Part shown: positions 5,266-5,352 of the stretch, piece by piece | How the letters are laid out: every line of letters begins with the position of its first letter | Numbering within the stretch: the stretch's first letter is position 1 | Source: Acidobacteriaceae bacterium | GTDB lineage: Bacteria; Acidobacteriota; Vicinamibacteria; Vicinamibacterales; CAVVIG01 | NCBI GenBank assembly: GCA_031274845.1 | Contig: JAISPN010000138.1 | Span: 1 to 5,352, forward strand | Direction of reading: 5' to 3' | Length of the DNA: 5,352 nt | Program-made: the position numbers and the translations under genes | Notes under the pieces: model-generated | Seen by the model: the letters and a program-made list of their open reading frames with translations, nothing else | Database searches by the model: none | What the model was told of the DNA's origin: nothing

Positions 5266-5352
5266 CCGTGCGCGATTGCCGTTCATCGCATCAGCATTCC
5301 GTGGCACGTCCGGGCGACGTCACGATTTAACCCCTATGTTTCTCTTCCATTC

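Larger units (their letters stand above)
4861..5352. other. Stretch without a confident gene; AT-rich from about 4980 to 5260
   Basis: No supported complete gene lies here. The first part (4861-4980) is GC-rich with a small GGCGC/GCGCC stem (4875-4889) but no T tract. From about 4980 to 5260 the base composition drops sharply compared with the rest of the window. This part has poly-T and poly-A runs, two direct repeats, a 6-base inverted repeat ATGCTT/AAGCAT (5024-5047) and a 9-base one further right. After about 5260 GC rises again. A reading frame starting MTHMSIEKNRGNRLRLL at 5201 is open to the right edge (50 codons). It has only a weak Shine-Dalgarno and no recognisable family, so it is noted here and not called as a gene. 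The pattern suits a large promoter-rich intergenic region or imported DNA. Confidence 0.5.

Overview
The window looks like chromosomal DNA of a GC-rich Gram-negative bacterium. Three things point that way: an outer-membrane TonB-dependent receptor with an N-terminal carboxypeptidase-regulatory-like domain, a futalosine-pathway menaquinone gene, and strong G/C preference at third codon positions. Acidobacteriota (for example Vicinamibacteria) fit this mix best, but that placement is an inference from gene style and not from a marker gene.

Layout. Positions 1-404 (minus strand) hold the start of a TonB-dependent receptor that runs off the left edge. Its leader (about 440-600, minus strand) is a clear cobalamin riboswitch, so the receptor is almost certainly a BtuB-type vitamin B12 transporter. 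A short hairpin abutting the receptor's Shine-Dalgarno is a plausible switch output. From 756 to 4253 four genes run on the plus strand with gaps of 28, 44 and 54 bases: a YjbQ/UPF0047 protein, aminodeoxyfutalosine synthase (mqnE), quinolinate synthase (nadA) and a Mn-type superoxide dismutase. They probably form one transcription unit. It links quinone and NAD cofactor synthesis (two Fe-S enzymes) to superoxide protection.

After the dismutase the sequence becomes accessory in character. There is an 87-base nested palindrome (4262-4348), a DUF433 antitoxin-like gene broken by one extra base near 4493 (4367-4643), and a short coding remnant resembling the C-terminus of an NTF2/SnoaL-like protein (4702-4860). 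From about 4980 to 5260 the DNA is markedly AT-rich, with a pair of 14-base direct repeats and small inverted repeats but no confident gene. An unassigned reading frame starts at 5201 and is open to the right edge.

I found no tRNA, rRNA, CRISPR array or transposase. The core genes are of known types. The less ordinary parts are the B12 leader with its duplicated pairing strand, the palindrome/broken-antitoxin junction, and the AT-rich stretch.
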